This document shows, piece by piece, positions 44,056 to 52,771 of a stretch of DNA of 64,000 nucleotides. The notes beneath the pieces are model-generated. The model did no database searches and was not told the origin of the DNA. It was given only the letters and a program-made list of their open reading frames with translations. This DNA is from Collinsella tanakaei YIT 12063. Its GTDB lineage: Bacteria; Actinomycetota; Coriobacteriia; Coriobacteriales; Coriobacteriaceae. The first letter of the stretch is position 1, and every line of letters begins with the position of its first letter. The stretch covers positions 55,890 through 119,889 of the forward strand of contig NZ_JH126472.1 in assembly GCF_000225705.1 (NCBI RefSeq). Direction: 5' to 3'. Position numbers and translations under genes: made by a program.

Positions 44056-44802
44056 TTAGGCCCTGGTCTCTACGGTGGCGTTGACCGTAATGGGAGCGTC
44101 CGCAGCGGCCTCCTCGGCAACGCGGGCGACCTCCTCCTCATAGATGCCCAGCTCGCGCAGCTTGGCGTTGTAGGCAGCGGCGATCACGTCCACGCAACCC
44201 TGGCGGCCCAGCTTGGCGCGGTTGACCACAATGTCCTTGCCGTCGGTCATCTTCCACTTGCCAGCAGAGTAGCGCTTGTAAAAGGTCTCGCGCGCCTTCT
44301 GCATCTCACGCACCAGCTTGGCCCCCTCGTGCTTGTTAAGGCCGCGCTTTTTGCGGACGATCTCCACGCGATCGTCGAACGGAGCGGTCACCAGCACGGC
44401 GATGTGGTTGGGGTTGTTGCGCAGCAGGTAGTCGGACAGACGGCCCTCGATAATGCAGCTTTGGGTGGCGCCCAGATCCAAGATTACCTGTGACATGCTG
44501 CGGAACAGCTTGTCGGACAGCGTGCGTGAATCCACACGATCGGGCAGAAACGCCATGAACTCGGCAGCCATGCGCTCGTCATAAGCGGCCATCTTATCAA
44601 CGGACTCGCCCGTGCGCATGGCGGAACGCACCAGCAGCTCGTTGTCATACAGCGGAATGCCCAGCAGGGTGGACAGCATCTTGCCTATCTCATGTCCCTC
44701 TGCGCCAAAGTCGCGAGCGATGGTGATAACGACGGGCTGGCCCGCGCGCTCCGCAGCCTCGGCAGCCACGCGCGCCTCGATTGCCTGCTTGATGAGTCCC
44801 AT
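44056..44802 (-). CDS. Cytidylate kinase-like P-loop family protein (Cytidylate_kin2)
   Basis: A 248-aa protein of the Cytidylate_kin2 type. It begins MGLIKQAIEARVAAEAAERAGQPVVITIARDFGAEGHEIGKMLSTLLGIPLYD; the last part fits the family's unusual first strand and loop, in which the Walker A lysine is absent and the GAEGHEIGK segment takes its place. IIEGRLSDYLLRNNPNHIAVLVTAPFDDRVEIVRKKRG is the lid/Arg region. The nucleotide substrate is not established for this branch. AAGGAG precedes the ATG at 44802. It is a single gene with its own terminator. Confidence 0.85.
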   Translation of the reverse strand: MGLIKQAIEARVAAEAAERAGQPVVITIARDFGAEGHEIGKMLSTLLGIPLYDNELLVRSAMRTGESVDKMAAYDERMAAEFMAFLPDRVDSRTLSDKLFRSMSQVILDLGATQSCIIEGRLSDYLLRNNPNHIAVLVTAPFDDRVEIVRKKRGLNKHEGAKLVREMQKARETFYKRYSAGKWKMTDGKDIVVNRAKLGRQGCVDVIAAAYNAKLRELGIYEEEVARVAEEAAADAPITVNATVETRA

Positions 44803-44964
44803 GGAAAGCTCCTTAGATAGTGAGCGTACAAGTACCCTGCTGGACGCTTGCCTGAATGGCTTCTCGTCCACATCGAGTCTAGCGCATTTTACGAAGCGGG
44901 CGCGAAGCGATTGCCCAGTGGCTCATCGTCCGCGCCCGTGAAGAGAACTATGCCGATATTACGG

Positions 44965-45612
44965 CTATGCAGCGACCACGCGACGCTGGTATGCGCGCAC
45001 CAGCAGCGAGATGCTGAAGTTGAGGGCGAAGTACAGCGCGAACACAAAACCGTAGAGCATGAGCACCTGACCCAAGTTGGTGGTCTGCGCCATAACAACC
45101 TTGGTGGTGTACATGAACTCGGCCACGTTGACACCGGCCAGGTACGAGCTGTCCTTGATCACCGTGGTGCACTGGCTGAAGAGCGCCGGGATGATGGTCT
45201 TGAACGTCTGAGGCAAGATGATGTAGCGCATGGTGGCGAAGAAGCCAAAACCCTGGCTGCGCGCTGCCTCAAACTGGCTGGCGGGAATGGAGTTGAATCC
45301 GCCGCGGACGATCTCTGCCATGACGGCAGAGGTGAAGATGGTGAATGCCAAAACGGAGATGAAGACGTCTGAGCCCTTGACCGTGAAGTAGATAAAGAGG
45401 ATCCACAGCAGGTTGGGGGTGCAGCGGAACAGCTCGATGTAGGCGCTGACTATCCAAGACAAGGGACGCAGCTTGCCGGTGCAGTACTGCTTGACCATGG
45501 CCAGGATGGTGCCCAGGATGAGCGAGAAAATAATAGCGAGAACGGATATCTGAATGGTCTTGAAAAAGCCGTTCATGATAAACGTCATGTTGGCGGCGTT
45601 GAACAGTTCCAT
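44965..45612 (-). CDS. Polar amino-acid ABC transporter permease (second subunit)
   Basis: A 215-aa inner-membrane permease (HisM/GlnP family) with about five helices. The EAA loop is FNSIPASQFEAARSQGFGFFATMRYIILPQ, which docks on the ATPase. It pairs with the permease 4 bp upstream (45616-46362). Overlap-tight spacing puts both in one operon with the binding protein and ATPase. Probable substrate glutamine, glutamate or other polar residues, by family. Confidence 0.93.
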   Translation of the reverse strand: MELFNAANMTFIMNGFFKTIQISVLAIIFSLILGTILAMVKQYCTGKLRPLSWIVSAYIELFRCTPNLLWILFIYFTVKGSDVFISVLAFTIFTSAVMAEIVRGGFNSIPASQFEAARSQGFGFFATMRYIILPQTFKTIIPALFSQCTTVIKDSSYLAGVNVAEFMYTTKVVMAQTTNLGQVLMLYGFVFALYFALNFSISLLVRAYQRRVVAA

Positions 45613-45615
45613 GGA

Positions 45616-46362
45616 TTACGCCTCCTTTGCGGGGTCGGGCGTAATGCCGGGAATCACCTTGGCGCGCGGACGCTGCTTGGAGCGGCGCTCCAGGTACTGG
45701 ACAAGAATTGCCAGCGGGAAACAGATGATGAAGTACATGAAGCAGCACAGGATGTAGCCCTGCAGGTAGCCATACGTGGAAACAAAGTTGTCCGCGTTGT
45801 ACATAAGGTCGCCGCCGGCGATGAGCGCCAGGACGGAGCTGTTCTTAACCAGGTTGAGCGCCTGGTTGCACAGCGGCGGCAGGATGATCTTGAACGTCTG
45901 GGGCAAGATCACGTAGCGGTACGCCTGCACGCGGGTGAAGCCCTGCGACAGTGCCGCTTCCATCTGTCCACGCGGAACTGCTTCGATACCGGTGCGGATG
46001 ACCTCGGCGATGTATGCCGCGTGGTACAGGCCCACGCCCATGAAGCCCAGGACAAACGCGGGAATGCGCACGGGCATGGCGGCGCCGGTGATGGCCTGCA
46101 GGATCTGCGGGCCGGCCATGTACATGAAGAACACCTGCACCGGCAGCGGGGTGTTCTGGTAGAACTCAACGTACACGCGGCTGATTGCGCGCAGGATGCG
46201 CGAGCGCGTGGTGGAGAACACGCCCAAGATGGTTCCCAACACAAGGGAGAGCAGCAGGCCGGCGATGACCACCTGCAGGGTAAAGGCAAAGCCCTCCCAC
46301 AGCGGACCGCTTTCGGCCAGCGTCAACTCCCATCGCGCGGGATCGAGGAGTCCCTCTAGCAT
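45616..46362 (-). CDS. Polar amino-acid ABC transporter permease (first subunit)
   Basis: A 248-aa permease with the HisM-type core: GFAFTLQVVIAGLLLSLVLGTILGVF and the EAA loop GIEAVPRGQMEAALSQGFTRVQAYRYVILPQ. It has a longer C-terminal tail (RRSKQRPRAKVIPGITPDPAKEA) than its partner. AAGGA sits before the ATG. An intercistronic hairpin separates it from the binding-protein gene. Confidence 0.93.
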   Translation of the reverse strand: MLEGLLDPARWELTLAESGPLWEGFAFTLQVVIAGLLLSLVLGTILGVFSTTRSRILRAISRVYVEFYQNTPLPVQVFFMYMAGPQILQAITGAAMPVRIPAFVLGFMGVGLYHAAYIAEVIRTGIEAVPRGQMEAALSQGFTRVQAYRYVILPQTFKIILPPLCNQALNLVKNSSVLALIAGGDLMYNADNFVSTYGYLQGYILCCFMYFIICFPLAILVQYLERRSKQRPRAKVIPGITPDPAKEA

Positions 46363-46395
46363 ATAGATCCTTCCAACGTGCCATTATCGTACTGA

Positions 46396-46425
46396 GCGTC
46401 CGGGCAGATGGCTCCGCCCGGACGC
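46396..46425 (-). other. intercistronic hairpin between binding protein and permease genes
   Basis: Perfect 10-bp arms (GCGTCCGGGC, 46396-46405, and its complement at 46416-46425) with no T-run. In the mRNA it follows the binding-protein gene, where such stems usually protect the upstream message and raise binding protein over permease. Confidence 0.65.
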
Positions 46426-46505
46426 ACCGTGTTTGCGGACGAGAACCCGCGGGTGCACCGCGATCACGGCAGACGCGCCGCCACATGCGATGCGCGGCAA
46501 GGGTC

Positions 46506-46518
46506 CATCGTCCAAAAA
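46506..46518 (-). repeat. TTTTTGGACGATG word after the binding-protein stop codon
   Basis: On the minus strand it lies about 7 bases past the TAA of the binding-protein gene, in the same sense as that gene, like the copies after the stops at 18656 and 63423. Confidence 0.5.
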
Positions 46519-46524
46519 ATCTAA

Positions 46525-47379
46525 TTAGAGCAGGTCCCAAGCCTTGATCTCTTCGTCCAGCCAGCCGTTCTCAAGCAGCTCGTTGACGGTATCGTCGACG
46601 GTCTTGGAAAGGTCGGAACCCTTCTTGGTAGCGATGCCGTAATCCTGAGCGCCAAACTCGATCTCGGGCTGGAGCAGCTCGCAGTCACCGGTGGTGTAGC
46701 CCTTGAGGGTGGAGCGGTCCATGGCGAACGCATCGATGTTGCCGGCGTCCAGGGCGCTCTTGATGGACGGGTAATCCGGGAACTCCTGGAAGCTGGGGGT
46801 GGCGTCGACGCCCTGGTCCTTGAGCATCTCGCCGACAAGGTCCTTGGTGGTAGAGCCCTGGGAGACGCCGATGACCTTGCCGTCGAGGTCGGCCATGGAC
46901 TTCATGCCGGCAGCCTTCTTGACCAGGATGCCCACGTGGTCGGTGCGGTAGGGCGTGGAGAAGTCCCAATCCTCCTGACGAACAGGCGTGATGGTGTAGG
47001 TAGCGCAAATGATGTCGAGCTGGTCGTTGTCGATCAGCGGACCGCGGGTCTTAGGCGTGACGTCGGTGAACTCGACCAGCTTCTGCTCCTTGGCCTCATC
47101 ATAGGAGACGCCAAGGACAGCAGCGGCGATCTGGTAGCACAGGTCGATCTCGAGACCCTCGTACTCGTTGGTAGCGGTATTGAGGTAACCGTAGCCGATA
47201 ACGTCCTTCTTAACGCCGGCCTTAAGCTTGCCGCGGCTCTTGATTGCCTCGAGCTTGGAGGACGTGTCAGAGGAACCGGAGCCTGCGTTGCCGCCGCAAC
47301 CGGCAAGGGAGCCGGCGCCGGCGATGCCCAGGGCGGCGAGACCGAATACCTGAATAAACTGACGACGATTCATATCCAT
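46525..47379 (-). CDS. Polar amino-acid ABC transporter substrate-binding lipoprotein
   Basis: A 284-aa solute-binding protein. The N terminus MDMNRRQFIQVFGLAALGIAGAGSLAGCGGN is a lipoprotein signal with a twin-arginine-like RR and lipobox LAGC. The mature part is the SBP family 3 fold (LKAGVKKDVIGYGYLN, YEGLEIDLCYQIAAAVLG, VGILVKKAAGMKSM, GVSQGSTTKDL). Glutamine, glutamate or aspartate are the usual ligands. The start at 47379 follows AAGGGG. Gene order on the transcript is ATPase, binding protein, permease, permease. Confidence 0.94.
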   Translation of the reverse strand: MDMNRRQFIQVFGLAALGIAGAGSLAGCGGNAGSGSSDTSSKLEAIKSRGKLKAGVKKDVIGYGYLNTATNEYEGLEIDLCYQIAAAVLGVSYDEAKEQKLVEFTDVTPKTRGPLIDNDQLDIICATYTITPVRQEDWDFSTPYRTDHVGILVKKAAGMKSMADLDGKVIGVSQGSTTKDLVGEMLKDQGVDATPSFQEFPDYPSIKSALDAGNIDAFAMDRSTLKGYTTGDCELLQPEIEFGAQDYGIATKKGSDLSKTVDDTVNELLENGWLDEEIKAWDLL

Positions 47380-47481
47380 GGTGGTACCCCTTCCATTGGT
47401 ACTACGCTCGCGTGCCGGCCGCGCGGGCGGCATGCGACTGATAACTATTGATGGAAATCGAGTGAGATCCCCTTGCACGGG

Positions 47482-48213
47482 TTAGTGCAGGATCTTGGCG
47501 AGGAAGTCCTTGCAGCGAGGGTTCTGCGGATTCTCGAAGAAGTGATCGGGCGTGCCCTCTTCCAGGATCTGACCATCGTCCATAAAGATGACGCGGTCTG
47601 CCACCTGGCGGGCAAAGCCCATCTCATGCGTGACGCACATCATGGTGATGTTCTCCTGCGCCAGCTCGATCATAACGTCGAGGACCTCCTGGACCATCTC
47701 GGGGTCCAGAGCGGAGGTGGGCTCGTCGAAGAGGATGATGGGCTGCTTGGTGCAAAGGGCGCGGGCGATGGCTACGCGCTGCTGCTGGCCGCCGGAGAGG
47801 TTCTGGGGGTATTCACCGGCCTTGTTTGCCAGGCCGACGCGCTCGAGGGCGGCCATGGCGATCTTGTTTGCCTCCTCCTTGCTCTTCTTTTGGAGCTTGA
47901 TGGGTGCCAGCGTGAGATTGCCCAGCACGGTCATGTTGGGATACAGGTTGAACTGCTGGAATACCATGGAGCTGTACTTACGAGCCATCTCCAGGTGGTT
48001 CTTCTTGGTAAGCACGGTGCCGTCGATGACCACCTCACCGGTGGTAGGCTCCTCAAGGAAGTCGACGCAACGGATGAGCGTGGACTTGCCGGAGCCGGAC
48101 GGACCGATGATGACCAGCTTCTCGCCCTCCTTGACGTTGAGGTTAACGTCCTTGAGGACATGCAGGTCGCCAAAGTACTTGTTCAAGCCTTTGATCTGAA
48201 TCATATCGGCCAT
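47482..48213 (-). CDS. Polar amino-acid ABC transporter ATPase
   Basis: A 243-aa ATPase of the GlnQ/HisP group. Walker [11 protein letters not shown]-loop VFQQFNLYP, signature [15 protein letters not shown], Walker [15 protein letters not shown] and switch His in MCVTHEMGF are all intact. It is the promoter-proximal gene of the operon, 102 bp before the binding-protein gene. Start 48213 follows GGAGGGG. Confidence 0.96.
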   Translation of the reverse strand: MADMIQIKGLNKYFGDLHVLKDVNLNVKEGEKLVIIGPSGSGKSTLIRCVDFLEEPTTGEVVIDGTVLTKKNHLEMARKYSSMVFQQFNLYPNMTVLGNLTLAPIKLQKKSKEEANKIAMAALERVGLANKAGEYPQNLSGGQQQRVAIARALCTKQPIILFDEPTSALDPEMVQEVLDVMIELAQENITMMCVTHEMGFARQVADRVIFMDDGQILEEGTPDHFFENPQNPRCKDFLAKILH

Positions 48214-48241
48214 AGATGTTTCCCCTCCATACTGCCAATGC

Positions 48242-48577
48242 AACGCTCGAGGACCGAGCGTTTGGCTGTGCTTTATTCTACTAATGTATCTCCTGCACGT
48301 TTAGTGCGGTTAAGGCTTTGCAACGGCCTGGTAACCTATCCTTTACGAAAGCCCTTTAGAGTACAGCGCGTAGATTATCCAATACTAATCAGGCAATTAG
48401 TTGGATTTGTCCATAGTCTATTCCCTATTGTAGGGTGCATTATCCATACTGCACCAGCAGCCCCACGAAGAAACCGCAGGTTTCACTACAGATGGCCTTG
48501 GCGCCGACGCCTCATATGGCTCTGTGAGCAACCCTAAAACCTTGCAGCCCCCGCAACCGAGCCCCAACAAGAAAGGG
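48242..48577. other. upstream region of the amino-acid ABC operon
   Basis: An AT-rich gap of about 340 bp between the ATPase start and the YqeY terminator. It holds a perfect 8-bp leader hairpin, AACGCTCG (48242-48249) with CGAGCGTT (48255-48262), and further on AT-rich patches such as TAGAAT on the minus strand (48280-48275) that could be a -10 box. No coding frame or riboswitch fold is recognised. Confidence 0.4.
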
Positions 48578-48655
48578 CCGTCCGCCCTCAAGCTCCGATG
48601 CCTCGAAGTGCGCGATGCGCACCGAACACACCTGGGCTTGAAATGCGAACGGCCC
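48578..48655 (-). terminator. long hairpin after the yqeY gene
   Basis: GGGCCGT and ACGGCCC (48578-48584 and 48649-48655) close a loop of about 64 bases; on the minus strand it is followed by TTTCTTG. Just before it the minus strand reads TTTCTTGGACGAGG, a variant of the TTTTTGGACGA word. Confidence 0.6.
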
Positions 48656-48677
48656 CGTTTCCTCGTCCAAGAAACGC

Positions 48678-49121
48678 TTAGGACAAGCGAGCGCCAACCT
48701 CCTTGGCGGCAGCGGCCTTGTCGAAGTTTCCGCCGGTAGCAGCGTTAAGGGCGCCCATGACGCGACCCATGTCCTTGCGGGACTCGGCACCGACCTCGGC
48801 GATGGTCTTTTCGATCAGGGCGACCAGGGCATCGCCGCTTACCTGCTCGGGCAACAGGGACTCGAGGATCTCGACCTGCTGGGTCAGGACGTCGGTGCGC
48901 TCCTGGTTGTTGCCGGCCTGCTTGGACATCTCGAGCGTTTCGCTGGTCTGCTTGATCAGGCGCTTGATCATGCTGTTGACGTCTTCCTCGGTAACATCGC
49001 GACGCTCGTTGACCTCGATGTTCTTAACCTCGGTCATAACCTGGCGAATGATGGACAGACGGGTCTTGTCCTTGGCCTTCATCGCCGCGACCATCTGCGC
49101 ATGCAGCTCTTCGTTAGTCAT
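48678..49121 (-). CDS. yqeY: GatB/YqeY domain protein
   Basis: A 147-aa soluble helical protein: MTNEELHAQMVAAMKAKDKTRLSIIRQVMTEVKNIEVNERRDVTEEDVNSMI and the C-terminal GRVMGALNAATGGNFDKAAAAKEV, which is the tail of the GatB/YqeY domain that binds tRNA in amidotransferases. Stand-alone YqeY proteins have unclear roles in tRNA-linked metabolism. It starts with ATG at 49121 after a weak GGAGAGAC site. Single gene. Confidence 0.93.
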   Translation of the reverse strand: MTNEELHAQMVAAMKAKDKTRLSIIRQVMTEVKNIEVNERRDVTEEDVNSMIKRLIKQTSETLEMSKQAGNNQERTDVLTQQVEILESLLPEQVSGDALVALIEKTIAEVGAESRKDMGRVMGALNAATGGNFDKAAAAKEVGARLS

Positions 49122-49152
49122 GTCTCTCCAATCTCGCGCGCGGAGGCGCTTG

Positions 49153-49189
49153 TAAAAACGCCGCGGCCCGCACTGAGCAGGACGCGGCG
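49153..49189 (-). terminator. terminator after the PrsA-like gene
   Basis: On the minus strand CGCCGCG (49189-49183) pairs with CGCGGCG (49165-49159), the inner GTCCTGC/GCGGGC pairing adds to it, followed by TTTTT. Confidence 0.85.
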
Positions 49190-49245
49190 CACGTTCTACG
49201 CATCAACCGATCTTGTGCAACAAGGCTCGACGACGTAAGCGGTTC

Positions 49246-50496
49246 TTACTCGGCCGAACCGCTATTGGCATCAGCATCGCTGCTGGAGTCATCGCTGCTG
49301 TCGGCGTCGCTTGAATCAGCAGCGTTCATGTCCACATTATAGGGAACGTCTGCCGGCATGGCGTTGATCTTGAGATCGTTCTTGTCGATGTACTCCTCAA
49401 GCCAAGCGCTGTAGTCCTCGTCGACCTGGGAGCTCTTGAGACTCGAGACGATCGCGTCCTTGATCTCGGTGGGAATCTGGTCGATGGAATCGGCCTTCTC
49501 GTCCACATGGAAGTAGTCGGTGCACTTGATGATGTGATAGCCGTAGGTGGTCTCGACGATGCCGCTGATCTGATCCTTAGACAGGGCGCTCAGAGCATCC
49601 TGATACTCGGTAACAAAGCTGGTGAGCTTGTCCCAGCCCACGTCACCGCCATCGTCCTTGGAACCGGTGTCCTCGGAATACTCCTCGACAGCGTCCTCGA
49701 AGGAGAGCTCGCTAGAGTTGATCTTGTCCAGAGCCTCCTGCGCGGTGGCCTTCGCCTTCTCCTTATCCTCATCAGAAGCGTCCGAATCAACCTTAATCAG
49801 GAGGTTGGAGGAACGACGGGCGTCGTTGTAGGTGGAGACGTTGTCGTTGAAGTAGGTCAAGACCTCGTCGTCCGTGGGCTCCTTCTCGGGAGCAACCTCC
49901 TCTTTCAGCTTCTGCTGCTCAAGGCTGCTCTTGATCTGCTCCTTGTAGGAATCCTCGGTGTAGCCCATCTGACTCAGCAGACTCATCATAGCCTCGGTGC
50001 CACCGTAGTTGGAGGCGGCGTTCTCGAAGGACTCGTTCACGTCATCGTCAGAGACGGTGATGTTGTACTCCTTGACCGCCTTGGACAGCAGGTAGTTGCC
50101 AGCCAGCGAGCGAATGGTCTCCTCGCGCAGGGACTCGGGCGTCTTACCCTGGCCCTTGAGATAGCTTGCCCATGCGGCATCATCGTCATAGCCGCCGGAG
50201 GTGCGAGTGCTCATGATCTGCTTGGTGACGGTGTCCTCGGTAATGTTGGTGCCATCGATTGTGGCGGCAACGCCACCGGTGAGATGATACTCTTCAGTCG
50301 AATTTGCCTGGTTGAGGATGCCGGAGCAGGCCATAGCGGTCACGGAGAGCAGCATGGCTGCGACGCCGATCGCGACCAGGATGATCTTACCGGTCTTGGT
50401 AAGCTTGGACTTGGCCTCTTTCTTGCGCTCGGCCTTGGTGGGCTTGGGAGCTTCCTTCTCCTCGCGCTTGATCTTCATGTTCTTCTTCATCACCAT
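49246..50496 (-). CDS. PrsA/SurA-like parvulin-type peptidyl-prolyl isomerase, membrane-anchored
   Basis: A 416-aa extracytoplasmic foldase. A Lys/Glu-rich cytosolic stretch (1-33) precedes one membrane helix (IILVAIGVAAMLLSVTAMA, about 38-56); the N-terminal chaperone helices follow (DTVTKQIMSTRTSGG, SLAGNYLLSKAV), then the parvulin core near 230-330 (SNLLIKVDS, FEDAVEEYSEDTGSKDDGGDVGW, VETTYGYHIIKC), and an acidic Ser/Asp tail. It probably helps fold exported proteins such as the adhesin. The ATG at 50496 follows AAAGGG. A Cys at 57 after MA looks lipobox-like, but the preceding sequence is not a clean signal. Confidence 0.88.
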   Translation of the reverse strand: MVMKKNMKIKREEKEAPKPTKAERKKEAKSKLTKTGKIILVAIGVAAMLLSVTAMACSGILNQANSTEEYHLTGGVAATIDGTNITEDTVTKQIMSTRTSGGYDDDAAWASYLKGQGKTPESLREETIRSLAGNYLLSKAVKEYNITVSDDDVNESFENAASNYGGTEAMMSLLSQMGYTEDSYKEQIKSSLEQQKLKEEVAPEKEPTDDEVLTYFNDNVSTYNDARRSSNLLIKVDSDASDEDKEKAKATAQEALDKINSSELSFEDAVEEYSEDTGSKDDGGDVGWDKLTSFVTEYQDALSALSKDQISGIVETTYGYHIIKCTDYFHVDEKADSIDQIPTEIKDAIVSSLKSSQVDEDYSAWLEEYIDKNDLKINAMPADVPYNVDMNAADSSDADSSDDSSSDADANSGSAE

Positions 50497-50781
50497 GGGC
50501 GAATCCCTTTCCTAAGGGCGGAATACGCGATTACTTGCCAATGCGCCACAGTCGATTAAACGGTTCGCATGGAATCGCCTTTTTTAGCGACGCACGTAAA
50601 CAGAGATTGTCGCATATCCATCCTGCGCAAGCGCTATTTCTGCAGTATTTCTACAGAGCACCACCGAGGTTTCTCATTTTCTCTTGGCTATCGGCAGAAA
50701 TCCACTCGTCCCCACATCCCGAAAACCCTGACAGACGGCGTTTTGCGTTGTATGGAAAGATGGATGCGCCTTGAACAACAA

Positions 50782-50810
50782 TGCGCCCCATCCTAATTGA
50801 ACGGGGCGCA
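50782..50810 (-). terminator. hairpin after purN
   Basis: TGCGCCCC (50782-50789) and GGGGCGCA (50803-50810), perfect 8-bp arms. The minus strand continues TTGTTGTT, so the T-run is poor. Confidence 0.55.
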
Positions 50811-50860
50811 GAAAAATCGCTTTTTTGTTATCGCTCGGGGCGCGCAAGAAGCAGGAGAAG

Positions 50861-51628
50861 CTACTCGGGCAGAATCTGAACGCGGTTGTCCTCATCGACA
50901 TGTACGCGGCCCGCAGAAAGCAAGTCCACTACCTGCGGATACAATACGTGCTCCACAGCATGGATATTGGCCTCGAGCTCATCCACGCTCATGCCTTCCT
51001 CGATGCGCACGGTCTCCTGGGCGATAATGGGGCCCTGATCGTAAACCTCGTTGGCGAAGTGCACGGTCACGCCCGTCACCTTAACGCCGCGATCGTATGC
51101 ATCCTGGATGCCGTGGGCGCCCTGGAAGCTAGGCAGCAGCGCGGGGTGTATGTTGACCACGCGGTTCTTGAACAGCTGGAGCAAAGGTGCGTGCACCATG
51201 CGCATGTAACCCGCCATAACAACGTAATCGACCTGGTGCTTTAACAGCTCGAAGGCGATAACCTCATCGGCTGCCAGCGGGTCCGCGTAAACATCCTTGG
51301 AAAGCGTCAGCGTTTGGATGCCCGCCTTCTCGGCGCGCTGCAAACCCTTGGCGGACGGACGGCTGGAAACCACCAGCTCCACGCTCGCGTTGAGCGTTCC
51401 GTCGGCAATGCGGTCGATGATAGCCTGCAGGTTGGTGCCGGATCCGGAGATAAGCACGCCCAGCTTGAGAGGAGCGGCGTCGCCCGCTGCACGGCGTTCG
51501 CGAATAGCCTGCTGAAGGGCATTGTTATCCAAGGCGTCCTGCGCGGCGCGCGATGTAGCGACAGCGCTATCGATCTCACGCATGCCGGCAGCCTCAAGCT
51601 CGGCGCCGATGAGCTCGTTACTGCTCAT
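50861..51628 (-). CDS. purN: Phosphoribosylglycinamide formyltransferase
   Basis: A 255-aa enzyme that formylates GAR with 10-formyl-THF. Core motifs: LGVLISGSGTNLQAIIDRI (phosphate loop), VMAGYMRMVHAPLL, INIHPALLPSFQG-type segment (Asn, His, Asp for catalysis) and VTVHFANEVYDQGPIIAQ. The start overlaps the purM stop by 11 bp (ATGAGCAGTAA shares both); AAGGTGG lies upstream. It carries an extra N-terminal stretch of about 55 residues (MSSNELIGAELEAAGMREIDSAVA...) before the core, longer than most PurN. Confidence 0.95.
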   Translation of the reverse strand: MSSNELIGAELEAAGMREIDSAVATSRAAQDALDNNALQQAIRERRAAGDAAPLKLGVLISGSGTNLQAIIDRIADGTLNASVELVVSSRPSAKGLQRAEKAGIQTLTLSKDVYADPLAADEVIAFELLKHQVDYVVMAGYMRMVHAPLLQLFKNRVVNIHPALLPSFQGAHGIQDAYDRGVKVTGVTVHFANEVYDQGPIIAQETVRIEEGMSVDELEANIHAVEHVLYPQVVDLLSAGRVHVDEDNRVQILPE

Positions 51629-52724
51629 CCGTGTACACCACCTTGCCGGTGCCCTCAACGCAGGTACCGACGCGGAACGGGCGCTCGCCCATGGTCTCGA
51701 GGGCGGCGACGATATTCGCCTCATCCTCGGGAGCGCAGATGATGCACAGGCCGACGCCCATGTTGAAGGTCTTGCACGCCTCGTTGGGAGCGAGCTGAGC
51801 CTGCTGGGAGATGTAGGTGATGACGGGGGGAACGGACCAGCCCATCTTGTCCCCGTCGCGCGTCACCAAAGCGTCTACGTTCTTGGGCAGGGCGCGGTCG
51901 AGATTCTCGGTAATGCCGCCGCCGGTGATATGCGCGAGCGCGTGCACCGGAGCGCCGCCGCGCAGCAGCTCCAAAACGGGCTTGACGTAGATGCGAGTGG
52001 GAGCCAACAAGGCGTCTGCCAAAGAAACGCCACCCAGGTCCTCGCGGACCACTTCGAGCTCAGCACGTTTGGCTTCGGCCTCGGGGGTGCCCGGAACCAT
52101 GCCGTCGACGCCAATGACCTTGCGAACCAACGAATAGCCGTTGGAGTGGACACCCGTGGAGGGCAGGCCCAGGATCACGTCGCCGGCTTGTACGTTGGCG
52201 GGGTCGATCATCTTGGGTCGGTCGACAACGCCCACGGCAAAGCCCGCCAGATCGTAGTCATCGGGGCGCATGACACCGGGGTGCTCGGCCATCTCGCCGC
52301 CCACCAGCGAGCAGCCGGCGAGCTTGCAACCGTCTGCCACGCCCTTGACGATCTTGGCCATCTGGGAAGCCTCGATGTGGCCGATCGCCACGTAATCGAG
52401 GAAGAACAGGGGCTCGGCGCCGGAAGCGAGAATGTCGTTTACGCACATGGCGACCAGGTCCTGACCCACGGTTTCGTGACGGTCGAGCAGCTGGGCGAGG
52501 ACCAACTTGGTGCCTACGCCGTCGGTACCGCTGATGAGGATGGGGTCCTCCATGTCCTTCAAGGCTGCGGCGGAGAACAGTCCTCCAAAGCCGCCGATGC
52601 CGCCGACTACCTCGGGGCGATTGGTCTCCGCGACCATCTGCTTGATCGCGTCGACGGCGCGGGCGCCCTCGGCGGTGTCGACGCCGGCGTCCTCGTAGGT
52701 AACGTGCTTGGATGTGTCGGCCAT
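51618..52724 (-). CDS. purM: Phosphoribosylformylglycinamidine cyclo-ligase
   Basis: A 368-aa AIR synthetase that closes the imidazole ring with ATP. Motifs: GGFGGLFS near the start, the ISGTDGVGTKLVLAQLL phosphate-binding segment, ALAHITGGGITENLDR and the GLCIICAPEDEANIVAALE tail. AAAGGAACC precedes the ATG. Coupled to purN. Other purine genes (purF, purE) are scattered nearby, not in this transcript. Confidence 0.97.
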   Translation of the reverse strand: MADTSKHVTYEDAGVDTAEGARAVDAIKQMVAETNRPEVVGGIGGFGGLFSAAALKDMEDPILISGTDGVGTKLVLAQLLDRHETVGQDLVAMCVNDILASGAEPLFFLDYVAIGHIEASQMAKIVKGVADGCKLAGCSLVGGEMAEHPGVMRPDDYDLAGFAVGVVDRPKMIDPANVQAGDVILGLPSTGVHSNGYSLVRKVIGVDGMVPGTPEAEAKRAELEVVREDLGGVSLADALLAPTRIYVKPVLELLRGGAPVHALAHITGGGITENLDRALPKNVDALVTRDGDKMGWSVPPVITYISQQAQLAPNEACKTFNMGVGLCIICAPEDEANIVAALETMGERPFRVGTCVEGTGKVVYTDEQ

Positions 52725-52771
52725 GTCAGGTTCCTTTCAACCCAGGGATTCCTACTTCAGCATGATAACAG